Below, piece after piece: positions 54,416 to 64,000 of a stretch of 64,000 nt of DNA; positions within the stretch are counted from its first letter, which is position 1; each line of letters begins with the position of its first letter. The notes under the pieces were generated by a model. It saw only the letters and a list, made by a program, of their open reading frames with translations, was not told where the DNA came from and did no database searches. Made by a program: the position numbers and the translations under genes. Origin of the DNA: Guillardia theta CCMP2712. Its lineage: Eukaryota; Cryptophyceae; Pyrenomonadales; Geminigeraceae. The stretch lies in assembly GCF_000315625.1 (NCBI RefSeq), contig NW_005434615.1:258991-322990 (forward strand). Direction: 5' to 3'.

Positions 54416-56663
54416 CCTCACACTCTTCCTTCTCATCACACTCTTCCTCCTTCCTACAACCATCTCGGCTGCTCCTCGTGGTTCAGCGATCAGAACTCGT
54501 GAGTTCAAGACAAGACTCACCTGCTTCGCTCTTCCTCTTTCTTCAAGTTTGATGGGTGAGGTGCATTTACAGCTCCTTGCTCAGCAGCAGTATCTCTCAA
54601 CTTTCGCTCCTCCTTCAACATCGCTTCGTTCGAGCCGTCGACTCCAAACAAGTTGTCGAGCTTTTCCTTCACCTGGAGGTGAAACAATGAAAACTGTCTC
54701 TCCTTTCTCCTCCTCCTCCTCCTCCTCCTCCTCCTCCTCCTCCTCCTCCTCCTCCTCCTCCTGAAACCGTCCTCTCTGTTTCTTCCTCCTATTCCTCTAG
54801 TTCACCTCAACATTATTCGGGTCGAGGGAGAGAGCTTCCAACAGTGCTTCCTTGGCGAGGTCCTTGTCTCCCATCCTGCACGCGGCAGCTTCAACCCCCT
54901 GCTCCTTCTCGAGCATTCATACTGCTTCACCTCATGTGCGCTGTTCCCTTGCGAGCCAGCGCTCTCACCACGAGACCCTCGCCCACCTCCTCCCTCTGCA
55001 TCGCAAGGATCTCTTCACACAGCTTCAGGCAGTCTCCTGGCCTTCCCATTTCCAGCAAGCACGCAGCAGCGTTGAGAGGATGCTTAGCGCTGGCAGGGTC
55101 CAGCTCACCAGCCTCCTGGAAGAGAGACAGAGCTCGAGAGAACCTGCAAGGTTTATCAGCTCGTTCCTCCTCAAGCTCAGCTGGACTTCTTCTTGCGGTA
55201 CAGCTCCTTTCCTTCTTCGCCCCTCTCCTCCGCCTGCAGCATGCCACAGGACATGGTCAGAGAGAGCTCCGAGACAGCTGGAGGAGACCTTCTTCCTCTT
55301 GGATTGGACCTCCTCCTCCTCCTTTCTCAGCACATGCACATCCACGAAGCGCCAGACTCGACAAGTTGCATCCTCCCCGGCACTGCAGCGAAAGGAACGC
55401 TCATCCTCACCTCCTGCACCGCTTGCTCGCACGTTCGTACCTCACAGCACACAGTCTGTTCGCCGTGATGGCGCAGACAGCAGCACGATGGCCCTCGAGG
55501 ATGTGAAGGCTCTGCTGAGAAAGCACATCCCACAGCATCACCTTCCCGTCAGCGTGCCCTGTGAGCGCCAGGTGGCTGAAGCGAAGGGGCGATTCGTCAC
55601 ATCGAGACAGCCTGGGATGGAAGCTTCAGCCTTCAGCAGGAGGTGAGTGGAGCATGCTGGACCGGTGGGTCAGGCAGTTGACGGGAGCGGTAGTGAAGGA
55701 GCCAAGGAGCCGCCCGTTTGCGATGTTCGCGAACCTCACGCACTCTCTGCCTCCTGCTGGCATGGGCCCGTCCTCTCCAGCGCTCAGCAGGAAGTTCTTG
55801 ACACACAGCATGTGAACAACTCGACCCGAGTGCCTTCGGAGCAGGAAGACTCGTTCACCGCTGGACTGCCTCCGCACGTCAATGGCTCCGTCCGACCTCC
55901 CAAGGATGAACGCATCGCGATCCTCTACGGTCAGGAAGCATGTCACAGAATGGCCTTCATCTGCATCCAGCAGTCCAGAGATGGTCTTCGTGCCGACATC
56001 GGAGAGGATGCGGAGGGAGCCTCCTGTACCCGCGAGAATCGCCTGCTTTCTCCACGTGCTCATGAAACTCATCTCGTCGGCTGGGAAGAACGACACGATC
56101 TGGAACTCGGGACTGGAGGAAGGTACACTCTCCTCCCCTTTCATGCGCAGGATCCACACAAAACTTCCCCGCTGTGACCTGCCCATGATGCAAAACACTT
56201 CGTCTTCCACTTCCATACGCTTCATGCTGAAAGACAACCACTGACGACCAAGTCAGTTTGGCGCCACGCACGCAGACCACTCACATCGGGTAGAAGAGAT
56301 ACTCTGAAGTCCATCAAGTTGGTCTCTGCAGACAGAAGACATCCTTCTTCTGACTGCCTGTCTACTCTCCACAGCTTCACCCTGGCGTCTTTTCCTAGGG
56401 TGATGAACGTGATAGGTGAGGCAGGAGTAATTTTGCTGTACACCGTCGCAATGCCCTCTACAGGCCCATCATGAGCTTTGATCACGCTGCCAGATGAACT
56501 TCACTGCTAACTTTGCACACTTTGCATCTGCGTACCTGATGGGTTTCCTTTTCTGCTCATCGAGCACTCGCACAGTCCCATCCTGCTCCCCCGACACCAG
56601 GAGGTCCAAGTCTGGCAGGAGCAAGAGCCGAGTAGAGCATGCTCCGACAAGCCAAACCTCCAT
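52143..56663 (-). CDS. WD40 protein fused to HOP/STI1-like TPR co-chaperone
   Basis: An intron-rich gene read right to left. WD40 part (56663 to about 55340): SGEQDGTVRVLDEQKRKPI joined across a 49-nt intron to VIKAHDGPVEG, then GKDARVKLWRVD, LSAGEDG, TGHADGKVMLWDVLS and SAGEDATCRVWRF. A charged linker (KEEEEVQSKRKK) splices onto TPR1: EERGEEGKELFSRALSLFQE, KHPLNAAACLLEMG, VRALARKGTAHMRMGDKDLA and LSLDPNNVEVKEKL. TPR2A follows a short exon with MADVQK: RGNEMYKARRYRDAIG, YYDKGIKLSPHPLLYSNR and TAYTELSSYTAALKDMEEAI. TPR2B: ANGDRMFQEGNFAAAIQFYN and YLLYSNRSACFIEM. A C-terminal DP/STI1-like domain ends it (LPELMERLREDEEVKKILRD). HOP bridges Hsp70 and Hsp90. Several small exons between 54350 and 53880 are tentative. 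If MADVQK is instead a start codon, this would be two genes. Confidence 0.7.
53537..53750. repeat. CTC repeat interrupted by 100-N assembly gap
   Basis: CTC units run into Ns at 53576-53675 (exactly 100, a placeholder) and resume to about 53750. The region is inside an intron of the WD40-HOP gene, between the exons encoding YRDAIG and YYDKGIKL. True repeat length is unknown. Poly-Ser, poly-Leu, poly-Pro, poly-Gly and poly-Arg readings across it are artefacts. Confidence 0.95.
54374..54421 (-). repeat. CTCCTG hexanucleotide repeat, possibly coding (Glu-Gln)n
   Basis: About seven CTCCTG units. On the gene strand the reading is (GAG CAG)n followed by AAA ATT GTG GAG and then a donor GTAAGC. The next 46 nt look like a normal intron ending CTACAG. 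This would add an (EQ)n-EKIVE segment between TPR1 and TPR2A of the WD40-HOP protein. Confidence 0.45.
54706..54762. repeat. CTC trinucleotide repeat in WD40-HOP intron
   Basis: About 18 CTC units lie between the exons encoding LSLDPNNVE and VKEKLDNLFG. On the sense strand it is GAG-rich and followed by the acceptor TTCACCTCCAG. Confidence 0.85.
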
Positions 56664-57070
56664 CCGGTAGCTCCCTGTCCTCCATGATCCTTCCGCTATA
56701 TCTGAGCTAATCCAGAGCGAGTCAGATGAAATCGCCTCTCTATTTTTGTCGCAGCCCTGCTACCCTTCGTGGCACTATTTCACACCAAGTCGCCTCCTTC
56801 CAACCGTCACACTATCCCTACCTCCTCCCCCCTACCCCCCCAAGTAACAACCTTTAGCACTTCTGTTATCCTCCCTTGTCGTTTTGTTCTCCTCTTCCTT
56901 CAGCGCGCTTCTCCTCTCCTTACCTCGTCTCCACCATTTCCTCCGACAAACAAAGGATCTGCAACGGCTACAACGGGCTATGCAACGTCGAAAACGGGCC
57001 CGGGCGGGCCGGCCGGCCCCGGTTGGTGTGACTAGCCAGGTGACTAGCAGTGACTAGTGAGCTTAAGGGG
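56664..57070. promoter_or_regulatory. Bidirectional upstream region with GC-rich core
   Basis: Lies between divergent starts of the WD40-HOP gene (-) and the small unknown gene (+). It is C/T-rich through 56780-56930, then has a GC-only core at 56993-57022 (GGGCCCGGGCGGGCCGG), followed by three copies of GTGACTAG-like sequence at 57027-57057. The promoter role is inferred. Confidence 0.4.
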
Positions 57071-58303
57071 ATGAGGGCCGGATTTGGCGTCATCAGCATG
57101 AGCGCCTGCGCTGTCGGGAACGAGAGCGCAAGGGATGGGAAGAAGCATGGCGCTGCTCACATCATACGGGCAGCTCTAGGAGACATCGTCCCCAAGAGTG
57201 GCCCTGTTCTGAGCATCCACTATGACAAGAGAGGAGCGAAGATGGCGGTGCAGTATGATGGAGACGATTGTGCGGACAAAAAAGGGGAAGTGGAGGATGC
57301 TGCAAACAATATCTGTGAGTTATACTCTGCTGAGCCTCCCTAGCTCATGTGTTGATGTATCAGAATGATCAGAATACCAAATATGCCATGACTTCTTGTG
57401 ATGTGTTTCGACACTTCTGGAACCCTTTCTGTCATGTGGTTCTTATCCTTGAGACCTTTTTTCCCTTTGAAATCTGTTGTGTTGTGTTACTGTTGATGTT
57501 CTTTACAGGTTCCAAGAACACAGACCTTAACTCTGTAAGTGAATACACTTTTCATCCACCTTCCGGTATCATGTGCCAGAACCCGCGCTCACCTTTGTAT
57601 TCCAGCTCAAGTTGTGCGACGCGGATAAAGCCAGCTTGAGCTCATTCGAATCCGCGACAGCGAGTGACATTGGAGGTAAGTCTCAGAAATTCTTTCTCAA
57701 TTCCAAGCAAAGGAGATCGTTGCATCATTTTTTTAAATTTCTTGTCACCTCACTTGTGCTTGTAAGGTGTGACGTTGAAAAAGTTTTCCTGCAACGCCGG
57801 AAAGCAGCAGATAATCATCGAATATGCACTTGGAGCGGCGAAAAAAGCTTCAGAACCAGAACAAACTCAGGCAAAGGCTGCCCAGCCAAAAAATGCTGCG
57901 AAGGGTAAGACCGCAATCTCACAGCCTTCATCCTACGAGAGTGTGCCCCAGGTCTGATCTTGAGAGTTTCCCACGGCTGCGTGATTCCACTTGAATTTCC
58001 AGGTATCGGCCCACATGGCAGAGTCTATTCTTGCCATGCTCTTGCAAGAAGGAGTCACGTTGGACGGCAAGGAGGAGCAGCTGAAGAACAAGATGCAAGG
58101 TGATTTTGGTGGTTTCAAATCGCCCCGGCATTGAACAAAGGACAACAGAGTTGATCACTACACCTCTTGTGGCTCTAAAGAACACGTCGTATACTTCTGG
58201 TGTGTTATGAATGCATTCATGTGGTCATGATATTTTGTTTGCAGGTTTCCATTCCAACAGAAATCAGGCACCCACACCAAACTTTGTGGTTCGAAGGAAC
58301 TGA
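57071..58303 (+). CDS. Small protein of unknown function, six exons
   Basis: Exons that keep phase: 57071-57314, 57509-57534 (a 26-nt microexon), 57606-57675, 57767-57951, 58003-58099 and 58245-58303, giving 226 aa. It begins MRAGFGVISMSACAVGNESA, then GPVLSIHYDKRGAKMAVQYD, CSKNTDLNSLKLCDADKASL, VTLKKFSCNAGKQQIIIEYA, an Ala/Lys/Gln-rich linker (QTQAKAAQPKNAAKGKT), a helix HMAESILAMLLQEG, and a basic end. I do not recognise a family; there is no signal peptide, membrane segment or catalytic motif. The linker suggests two parts: an alternating-strand N-terminal domain and a helical C-terminal one. The start could be further upstream. Confidence 0.55.
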
Positions 58304-58623
58304 AGTAAAGATCGATGACTATATTTTGCAAAAACACAATGAATGCACTGGAGAATGCAAGATCAGCAATGAAAACAGGTCCCCCAACACCTTTTCCCCC
58401 ACTGCCATTCCTTTAAAATGGTTGATGGAGAGTATCCGAGAATACAAACAAGAAGAGGATACAAGAAGAATGGAAGTTGTACTACAAACGTAACAAGAAT
58501 CTTTGTTCGCACATGATTTGACTGTCATAATCTGCTAAGAAAACCAAGGTTCTCGTTCTAGAGAATTGTCGAGCTGTGCCAGATAGTCAGGTTTTATCTG
58601 AGGGGCTCCTGAGCATGTTTAAT
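58304..58623. other. Convergent spacer between unknown gene and gamma-CA-like gene
   Basis: A 320-base gap between two 3' ends. A + strand reading continues open to 58493 in another phase, but the spliced phase stops at 58303. Nothing else is recognised. Confidence 0.5.
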
Positions 58624-59625
58624 TTAGTTTCCTTTTTGCATTGCCTCCATCGCATCCCTGTGCAGCATGTTGTGTTCCTCACCAATGGGATAATTGCAAT
58701 CAATGTGAAGTTCAGTGTCTTTCACAAACGTCTTGAGCTTCTTATCAAGATCCTCAGAATCACTGCCAGTCAACGTTCGAACATACTGGGCAGGACGGCC
58801 CTGCCAGACCTCATTTGCTGGAATACGACGACCTGGGGGGACAATAGAGCCAGGGCCAACTTGGGCACCAGCTTCAACCAAAGCTCCCTCGCAGATCACA
58901 GAGTTGGCACCAATGACGACTCTGTCCTGGATGGTGCAAGACCTCAGGTAACATCCTGGTTCTATCGTGACGTAGTGTCCGATCGTAACACTCTTTTCGA
59001 GATCCTCCAGACGTCCTCCACTCTCATCGGTATCGATAGAAATATCGGTCATATCACTGTCTGATGTGATGACGCTGTTTTCACCCACTTGACACCGAAA
59101 CCCTATCAGCACAGGTCCTTCGTCACCTCTGATCACTGATCCATAGTACACTGCAGAGTTGTCCCCGAGAGTGACATCTCCAACGATGGTAGCATCGGGT
59201 GCCACAAATGTTCCCTGTGCGATGTCGGGTATCGCGGTGCCAATGGGAATGCTGACCCGATGTCTGTGGACTGCAAAAACGAATCACTCGCGATTCTATG
59301 TACCATCGCATGGATTAAGGAGACGGCAACACATCATCATATTTTGGTCTAGGATCGAGCATGGAGTGATTTTGAAAACACACACAAGCACACCACAAAC
59401 AAAGAGCTACTCACAAGCTTTGCTGAGCTCCACGATAGACGTTTTGACGTCCATATTCATGAGCTTGCCAGCTTCACTGTATCGATCCTCGGGCTTCTCA
59501 GCCTCTTTGGGGTCAAGGAAAGAGTTTCCAGGATTGTTCATGCTTTGGAGATGCCTGACAGGGAAGGGCCTGACAATCTTCACCCCCACTGGCATGAGCT
59601 TCTTCAGCATGTTTCCGCGGAGCAT
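58624..59625 (-). CDS. Gamma-carbonic-anhydrase-like protein, zinc ligands lost
   Basis: Two exons, 59625-59415 and 59270-58624, join in phase (SIVELSKA to FHRHRVSIPI) to give 285 aa. The N terminus MLRGNMLKKLMPVGVKIVRP is basic with no acidic residues, as in mitochondrial targeting peptides. The core is a left-handed parallel beta-helix of hexapeptide turns (APDATIVGDVTLGDNSAVYY, SVIRGDEGPVLIG, CQVGENSVI) followed by a helical tail (EVWQGRPAQYVRTLTGSDSE). Arg and Asp of the SVIRGD motif are kept, but the three zinc histidines of active gamma-CAs are replaced (VIT, EPG and LRS instead of VIH, GHG and LHG). Gamma-CA and gamma-CA-like subunits form a matrix trimer on respiratory complex I in plants and many protists. 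This is likely a CAL-type structural subunit. Confidence 0.8.
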
Positions 59626-59699
59626 CGCGGCGGCGTCGAGGTCGATACAATTTTCCTATGACCTCCCTAGGACCAGTTGCACCATCTCCTCGTAGGATA

Positions 59700-60240
59700 G
59701 CTACAAGTTTTCCTCGGACCAATCAAGATAGTCCCTACCATTTGGTAATACTCTCAGGTCATAGAAAGGTACTATTTCCCTAGAGCTGTTCGAACGCCCT
59801 ACGACACCATTGTGCCTCATCCCCACTAAACCCGGCCACCGCTGTGGTGACTCAGCCGTTCCGGCGGAGGGTTCACCTCAGGCCGCTACGGGGCCGGGGT
59901 GCCAGCCCTGCCCGGCCGCCGACTGCGCCGACTGCTGTCCCCCAAACTTTTACCGTCAGTGAACTGTGATACCTTCCGAAGGTCACCTCACATGCCACTG
60001 AGTCGGATCGGCCCGGGGGCTGGGCCTCGGACTGAGTCCCGGGGCCCGAGTGCCAGGCCCGGCGGCCAGCGGGTGGCCCAGTGGCGACGCATCATTGATC
60101 CCACAGTGATCCCCTTCCCCGCTCAGTCCCATATCTCTTCCCCATCCTCGGCATGCATCGGTTCCTTCCTAGGTAGACGAGGGGGAGGAGAGCTATCTAG
60201 CGCAAGAGATCTGATTCTTTCTCTCTTGACTGAATGTTGA
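59700..60240. promoter_or_regulatory. GC-rich island upstream of gamma-CA-like gene
   Basis: Bases 59825-60090 are very GC-rich (GGGGCCGGGG, CCCGGCGGCC and similar), unlike the flanking DNA. It lies 200-460 bases upstream of the gamma-CA-like start. No convincing coding region is seen; promoter association is inferred from position, as for the islands near 48.2 and 57.0 kb. Confidence 0.35.
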
Positions 60241-61489
60241 AATGCTGCCATCTGTGATATGTTGAATCGTCTTCTGTCTCTGATTGATCTTAACTGGAAC
60301 AATTGGAAGGAGGGGCGGAATGGATTGTTCACCACAGTATGATTTTCTCAATTGACCGGGCGTGATTATGCTGAATGTTTCTCCCTTTGCATTGCTTGAT
60401 TGCGTTTCATCGGCAACCTGACTGTCATGTTGCTTAGATCTTTGAAAACGGTTGCTACCGCTTCATTTGGGCTTGCGGGAGCCAATCTGTTGCTTTCCAA
60501 CAGGCCACGAGAGGCGTTTGCTCATTGCCAAGTATCTTATCTTTTCGGTCGTAATTCTTCTTACAGCATCTCATCTACAGGTGCCCTGTGGAATATTTGA
60601 TGATGCGGCTGTAAGATTACCTGTCCTCTTGCCGTCTTCATCGTGAACCATGCTGTTTAGCGCTTTAAATTGATGTTTGAGGACATCAGAACGATTAAGA
60701 AAGCCCAGGTCTGTTTTGTAGTCGACATGTGCTCCGGTGTTGAGCAGTCTTTGCAGGGGCTGGTTCAGGACTTGTCTGTTTTGAAGGATGCTCAATCAAT
60801 GTGAGAACTGTCGGGAGAGCATAAGCCTCCAAACGATAATCCTAAACCCTAAACCCTAAATCTTGTCCTTGCGATTGCAAACTTGATCTGCTTCATGTGT
60901 CATGTTCATCGTTAGTCCATTCAGCTGAATTGATGCGCTGACTTTGCATATCTCTAATAGCAATCAAACTGTCCGATGGATCAATACCAAGGAAGAGCAT
61001 GCGAGTCGAATCATCGAGACTCTTTGTCAGGTTTTGAACCATGACGTTGTGTTTTTGAAAGACCTTTGAACCCGTTTGGGCGCGTAGTATGTCCTGGCAC
61101 AGCGTATCAAAGCACCAGCGGACACGAGCAGTCCCAAGTATGAAAATTACGTCAAGTTGGTTGTGGTAAAGTACCACATTTCGCAAAGCACGCCTGACAG
61201 TGTTTTCAGTCTGTGCACCAAGCATTACAACTTGCTGTGACCTGCAAGCAGAAGGCAGATCCTCAGTCGGCAAGTGATCTTCACAAGGCAATGAATTCTA
61301 CAATGAATTCTACATCTTCTCACCTCAGGCTGATGAACCATGACAGGCCCTGGAAGATGTGTGGGAGAAATACGACCAATACATGAACCACTGACACAAC
61401 TTCGATACTATTGATTTTATACAATGCGGAATCATTTTTAAAAGTTGTGCATAACGTGCAGCCTACAAATTGTTGTATGATGAGAAAAG
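60241..61489. other. Region without a confident gene; short relic-like reading frames
   Basis: Two minus-strand open stretches are present: 61291-60893 (132 codons) and 60795-60571 (74 codons, including LNQPLQRLLNTGAHVDYKTD, faintly ankyrin-like). No family match is seen for the longer one (NVVLYHNQLDVIFILGTARV, CFDTLCQDILRA). They could be exons of a small minus-strand gene or a decayed gene. The interstitial telomere-like tract lies between them. Confidence 0.3.
60840..60861. repeat. Short interstitial telomere-like tract (CCCTAAA)
   Basis: AATCCTAAACCCTAAACCCT then AAA: two perfect CCCTAAA units plus flanking partial ones. CCCTAAA (TTTAGGG) is the telomere unit of plants and many algae. 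This is too short for a telomere and is embedded in ordinary sequence. Confidence 0.7.
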
Positions 61490-63748
61490 TTACTCATCAA
61501 ATTGCTCCTTCACGCCTGGCTTAGGCATGTACGACGAGAGATCGATCTCATCAGGCAGAGGTTCCACCTTCACAGCGAAGCGTGCTTGAACCTTCTCGAA
61601 GATGGATTGATCGTTGATCTTGCCAGAGGGATCTTCGGTGGTCGAGATGAAGCTGATCGCCATACCCTTGTTACCAAAACGGCCTGCACGACCAACGCGA
61701 TGCATGTAGGTGTCTGCCTCGATGGGGAAGTCATAGTTGAAAACGATGTTCACCCTCTCGATATCCAGGCCACGTGCACCAAGGTCTGTTGTGACCAGGA
61801 TGCGAGCCTCGAACTTCTTGAACTTGTTGTATGTCGCAATACTGGAAAGATAACGTCACCACATGTTAGAAAAAAGAAACACGAAGGAAGAAATAGGATC
61901 TCATCAGCAATCTATAATACCCACTGTGTTGGTTTCGATCAGCAAATCAGAGGCCAACAGGCACCCGGGAGGGAGCGTCAACCACGTCAGTGGGACACTC
62001 AACCTCTTAAACCGGGCCATCATCGAGACACATACAAAGCAAAAGCGCTACAACCAGACATTTACCGCTCAGTGGCATCCATGTCTGAGTGCAATTCGAT
62101 GGATGGAAACTTGGATTCTTGGAGGATTTTGTTCAGAGAGTGACACCTTCGCTTGTCACGAACGAAAATAACAACTTGGTTGAACTCTGTACAGGAAATC
62201 GGTACAAGTGAAAGTTATGTTGATCTTGCTTACCAAGAATGTCCATGAGATCAGTCAGTTTGCGCGTCTTCTGAGACTCTTCCAGCTTGATGTAGAATTG
62301 GCTCAGGCCGTGCAAGCTGAGTTTGTCCATATCAATCAGGATTTCCTTCGGCTGCAACCCAATCCGTCTCAGAATCTTCTAAGCATCATTCGAGGAGAAT
62401 CACACATCCAGACAACACATCGCTCCTACCAATCTAAACAAAGTAATGAAGAACTTCTTGAAATGAATGCAGCTAAGGAAGCCAAAAGACACATCGATCG
62501 AGATTTCACCAAGAACCGACCAGAGGTAGCTCGAGTTCAAACAAATATTCCATCAATTTGGAGAACTGGGTCAATTTCGATGAGGGTGGGGGATGCTTAC
62601 TTTTTGGACGAACTTCATGACTGTTCCTTTGATCTCGGGAGGAAGAGTTGCCGAGAAGCACATGGTCTGCTTGTTCTTGGGGGTAGTGTAAAAGATCTCT
62701 TGAACGTCTTGACGCATGTCAGCTTTCTCAAGAACCTTGTCAACCTCATCGATGACAAAAATCTTCAGTCTCGACAAGTCCAGGGCCTTTCTCTGGACAA
62801 GGACCTTGAGTCGTCCCGGACATCCAACCACAATATGCGGCTTGTCCTTTGTGAGGCTTGCTTCCTGCTGAGGGAGAGGAACACCTCCGTAAATGCACTG
62901 GACTGTGATACCCTCAAGATAGGCCTTGAACCTCTCGAATTCCTTGGCAACCTGGTATGCAAGCTCCCTGGTGTGCACCACAACCAAAGCTTGCAAGGAT
63001 TGCTCATCCGCAGCAATCCTTTCAAGGATCACGGTGACGAACACGGCGGTCTTGCCCATCCCCGCTTTGGCTTGGGCAACGATATCATGTCCAGCTAGAC
63101 CGTCCGGAATAGCCTCCTCTTGAACTGTAGGAATGTACCGTTGCAAGGACAATGTCACAAACTGTCAAAGCATCCATCCACACAATGCCACATGCTTCGG
63201 GTAGAACAGCTTGCGCCGTGAGGAGGGGGGATAATGCCAAAGCATAAGTCCCAATCCACCTCAGGCATAATCCAACTCCCTCTGACATGTCGATTTCCAC
63301 GATAAATGGCATATCTACCTTTAGATGGATGCTCGAAGGCACAGTCGTTGATCGCTCTCAAAAGTTCCGGCTTAAGAAGGAAATCACGGAAGCTTGCAGC
63401 ACTCGTGGAAATATGCCCCGCAGTTTGCTGGGTACGAGCGGATGGTGCTTCTTCCTCCTGCGATAATAAAACGTTCAGTTGGGGGCGAATGAAGCTCCAC
63501 AGATGGGATAAAGGTAACTCAAACATTTAACGCCATTCCTCCGAGTCAAACCACATTTCCCCACATGGCATAGAATTTCTCAAGGAACTTTCTCAATGGG
63601 TTGGCAGTCAGAAGCAAGCAAATCAGATCACCGAAGAAGCACACAACAACACGCAGGAAATAATAACAAGAAATAATGAACAAAAAACCATCGAACTTCC
63701 TACCTTATCAGAGTCAGAATCATACTGGGGAAGGTCTTCGTCCGCCAT
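61490..63748 (-). CDS. DEAD-box RNA helicase of the Sub2/UAP56 (DDX39) type
   Basis: Six exons join in phase: 63748-63704, 63457-63319, 63124-62601, 62351-62234, 62186-62066 and 61841-61490, giving 432 aa, close to the usual 425-430. The start [12 protein letters not shown] is preceded by GCC. Motifs: the family-specific [14 protein letters not shown] and FEHPS, the Q-motif glutamine in VQEEAIP, motif I AKAGMGKT, Ia TRELAYQ, Ib [35 protein letters not shown] and [12 protein letters not shown], ending [11 protein letters not shown]. Sub2/UAP56 acts in the nucleus in spliceosome assembly and, within the TREX complex, in mRNA export. Motif II is DEVD where this family usually has DECD. The third exon carries motifs Q to III. 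Confidence 0.93.
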
Positions 63749-64000
63749 GGCGCCGCGCTTTCTCACGCGCCGCGGATCCTCCCGCCTTTTTTTAGGACCC
63801 CCTCCATGAACTTGGATTCTTGATTTTGAAATTTTATCGCATAATTATGATCATATGACATCACGTGTAGGAATTTACTAGGACCTGGCTTGTACAATCG
63901 ATCAATAGTTTTAATTCATAGATCGAAAATCTTCCTCGGCGCTGACCTGTCCCTGCCGAGAAACCTAGGCAAACCCTGTGAGCTGCGTACCGATAGCTTT
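63749..64000. promoter_or_regulatory. Upstream region of the Sub2/UAP56-like gene
   Basis: GC-rich just upstream of the start (63750-63785, GCGCCGCG repeats), then AT-rich. No open frame or RNA gene is recognised to the window edge. The promoter role is inferred from position. Confidence 0.35.

Noticed and set aside
59820-60080. tRNA or snRNA gene in the GC-rich island (GGTTCACCTC resembles a B box)
   Set aside because: I could not fold a cloverleaf around it and no A box is suitably placed.

Overview
This is nuclear DNA of a eukaryotic microbe, most likely a unicellular alga. Genes are split by very short GT-AG introns: most of those I could place are 46-55 nt, and a few longer ones carry microsatellites. 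There are no operons, there is an interstitial CCCTAAA tract (the plant/algal telomere unit), and the proteins mix algal, animal-like and protist-like domains. A cryptophyte such as Guillardia theta is my best guess, but it rests on general resemblance only. All products are predictions from reading the sequence; exon joins were chosen by splice dinucleotides, phase and family fit.

Left two thirds (1-45021, + strand): two giant genes in tandem. Gene A (1-22129, 5' end outside the window, about 7,000 residues visible) encodes a type I membrane protein. It has more than 30 Ig/filamin-like repeats, a Cys-rich WCYVD module, a C-type lectin domain, EAR repeats, a REJ module, a GAIN/GPS-like region, a CGVCGG knot, an EGF-like segment, one transmembrane helix and a short coiled-coil tail. 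It looks like the ectodomain of polycystin-1 and adhesion GPCRs without their multi-pass part. Gene B (23144-45021, roughly 6,700-6,900 residues) starts with a signal peptide. It alternates about 18 filamin-like repeats with 17 PA14 domains and is interrupted by small modules resembling those of phage/viral fibre proteins. Both are probably cell-surface or matrix adhesins.

Right third (45-64 kb): ordinary-sized genes, often divergent or convergent. In order: a RecQ helicase (-), a TPR-like protein (+), a CRAL-TRIO/Sec14-like protein (-), a WD40 protein fused to a HOP/STI1-like co-chaperone (-, with an assembly gap in an intron), a small unknown protein (+), a gamma-carbonic-anhydrase-like protein lacking the zinc histidines (-), and a Sub2/UAP56-type DEAD-box helicase (-). 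This part is full of trinucleotide, hexanucleotide and 9-bp tandem repeats, nearly all in introns or intergenic DNA, and has three very GC-rich islands at gene 5' ends.

The most interesting material is gene A's domain combination with a degenerate GPS site, gene B's PA14/filamin array carrying phage-fibre-like modules, the WD40-HOP fusion, and the RecQ gene in which an apparent poly-His tract is better read as a microsatellite inside an in-frame intron.
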